From JANPEF01 sp046596055 (GTDB lineage: Bacteria > Eisenbacteria > RBG-16-71-46 > DASYSL01), in NCBI GenBank assembly GCA_046596055.1, contig JBKJNH010000031.1, positions 1 to 6,957 of the forward strand: a stretch of DNA of 6,957 nt, written 5' to 3'. Positions within the stretch are counted from its first letter, which is position 1, and each line of letters opens with the position of its first letter. A model generated the notes under the pieces. It was not told the origin of the DNA, searched no databases, and saw nothing but the letters and a program-made list of their open reading frames with translations. A program made the position numbers and the translations under genes. Positions 5,916-6,957 of this stretch are shown one piece after another.

Positions 5916-6923
5916 CTAGGTGCCCTGCACCTCGGCCCGCGCCGGCCCGCGATCCCCCAGCAGCCCGAGGGCCGCGAGCAGTCCCACCAGGTACAGGATC
6001 GCCGCCCACGCGAGCGCCAGCGCCAGGGCCGGCTCCTCGGCCACGCCAACGCGACCCAGGAACCAGACGAACGACGCCTCGCGCACGCCGATCCCGCCGG
6101 GCGTGATCGGCACCTGCGCCGCAAGCATGACCAGCGGCACCGCTGCGGCGATCGCCGGCCACGGTGCGTCGATCCCGAGCGCGCGCGCGAGCAGCACCGC
6201 CGTCGTGATCAAGAGCATGTGATTGAGCACCGACAGGAGAACCGTGCCGGGCAGCGCGCCCCGCAACCGATCCATCACGTCGGGTGGGAACGCTTCCCGA
6301 ACCCACGCTGCCAGGCGTGGCGCGGGACCCGGCAGGAGGGCGAGAACCCCGGCGAGCCGTTCCGGCCCCCCGGGATAGGAGATCGCGAAGAGCCCCACCA
6401 CTCCCGCGATGGCCCCCGCCACCAGCGGCACGCCCCAGCCCCGCGTCCCTGCCTGCGCGAAGACGAAGCCGGTGCCGACGAGCAGCAACGCGAGCAGGCC
6501 GACCGCCCGTTCGAGCAGGATCGTCGCCCCGCCCCGCGCGAGGCCCGCCCCGCTGCCGCTGACGCGCGCGAGGCGATACACGTCGCCGCCGACGCCGGTG
6601 GGAATGAACAGTCCGAGGAAGATGCCGGCGAAGTACACGGCCGTCGTGCGGGCGAAGCGCCAGGTCGAGCCGGCGGCACGCAGCAGGCGATGCCAGCGCA
6701 ACGCCGCGCTCGCGTGGCCCGCGACGACCGCGAGTGCGGCCGCGGCGAGGAACCGCGCGTCGGCGGCGGTCAGCGTGCGGCCGAACGCGGCGAAGTCGAC
6801 GCGTGTCGCGATCCACGCGAGAAGCGCGGCGACGACGAGCAGGCGCAGGAGGAGTGCGACGACGGGTGGAATCGCGAAGCGACGACGAGACGGGGCGGGA
6901 TCGGGGGCGCTCACGGGCGGCAC
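5916..6923 (-). CDS. YbhN / lysylphosphatidylglycerol-synthase transmembrane-region family membrane protein
   Basis: This is a polytopic inner-membrane protein of 335 residues from the LPG_synthase_TM family (UPF0104, YbhN, AglD-like). Family hallmarks are visible: RWHRLL (76-81), FLGLFIPTGVGGDVYRLARV (102-121, described by its core IPTGVGGD), LLERAVGLLALL (137-148) and PITPGGIGVREASF (272-285). About seven or eight hydrophobic segments occur, near 19-40, 56-74, 93-108, 133-156, 163-182, 226-249, 258-271 and 298-322. It lacks the soluble C-terminal aminoacyl-transfer domain of MprF, so it is not a complete lysyl-PG synthase; relatives are thought to act on membrane lipids or polyprenyl carriers. 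The start is uncertain. The GTG at 6923 has no clear ribosome binding site, another GTG lies at 6914, and the frame stays open to the right edge, so the true start could lie outside. It is convergent with the peptidase gene, and no functional link to it is evident. Confidence 0.88.
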   Translation of the reverse strand: MPPVSAPDPAPSRRRFAIPPVVALLLRLLVVAALLAWIATRVDFAAFGRTLTAADARFLAAAALAVVAGHASAALRWHRLLRAAGSTWRFARTTAVYFAGIFLGLFIPTGVGGDVYRLARVSGSGAGLARGGATILLERAVGLLALLLVGTGFVFAQAGTRGWGVPLVAGAIAGVVGLFAISYPGGPERLAGVLALLPGPAPRLAAWVREAFPPDVMDRLRGALPGTVLLSVLNHMLLITTAVLLARALGIDAPWPAIAAAVPLVMLAAQVPITPGGIGVREASFVWFLGRVGVAEEPALALALAWAAILYLVGLLAALGLLGDRGPARAEVQGT

Positions 6924-6957
6924 GGTACCACGGAAAACGAAACCGCAGGAATCACTG

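Noticed and set aside
5803..6816. A 337-codon minus-strand frame overlapping the membrane-protein gene
   Set aside because: It is the alternate frame of the YbhN-like gene, Arg/Gly-rich without hydrophobic segments or motifs.
5916..6923. Calling the membrane protein MprF or a full lysylphosphatidylglycerol synthase
   Set aside because: Only the transmembrane region is present; the soluble aminoacyl-transferase domain of about 300 residues is absent and the frame ends after the last membrane segment.

Overview
The window is high-GC (roughly two thirds G+C), densely coded bacterial chromosome. There are no mobile elements, CRISPR arrays or RNA genes that I can see. The non-mevalonate enzyme IspG, a stand-alone Nfu, an Mrp/ApbC ATPase with an N-terminal MIP18-like domain, and a single-chain double-domain M16 peptidase with a signal peptide suggest a Gram-negative environmental bacterium. 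Acidobacteriota or a similar high-GC lineage is my best guess, but the sequence does not prove it.

Layout: a leftward operon occupies 1-2673. In transcription order it is nfu (Fe-S carrier, 2673-2398), an Mrp/ApbC Fe-S carrier ATPase (2401-1328), ispG (a [4Fe-4S] isoprenoid enzyme, 1280-66), and the first 23 codons of an Rrf2-family regulator (69-1), cut by the window edge. Two junctions are 4-base start/stop overlaps (GTGA and ATGA). The third is a 47-base gap holding a cUUCGg hairpin and a strong ribosome binding site. A good sigma70-like promoter (TTGACG, 17 bases, TAGAGT) lies upstream of nfu.

A 326-base divergent intergenic region (2674-2999) separates this operon from a rightward gene for a secreted M16 zinc peptidase of 949 residues (3000-5849). 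Its N-terminal half has the HxxEH site and its C-terminal half has lost it. The peptidase gene converges on a leftward gene for a polytopic membrane protein of the YbhN / lysylphosphatidylglycerol-synthase transmembrane family (6923-5916). A 12-pair hairpin between them looks like a shared terminator.

The leftward operon makes sense as a unit: two Fe-S cluster carriers, an Fe-S cluster-dependent enzyme that could be their client, and a regulator from a family (IscR, NsrR, RirA, SufR) that often senses Fe-S clusters or iron. I do not see an undescribed system in the strict sense. The most interesting point is this Fe-S/isoprenoid/Rrf2 gene order, with candidate operator sequences around its promoter. 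The peptidase and the membrane protein have no evident link to it.
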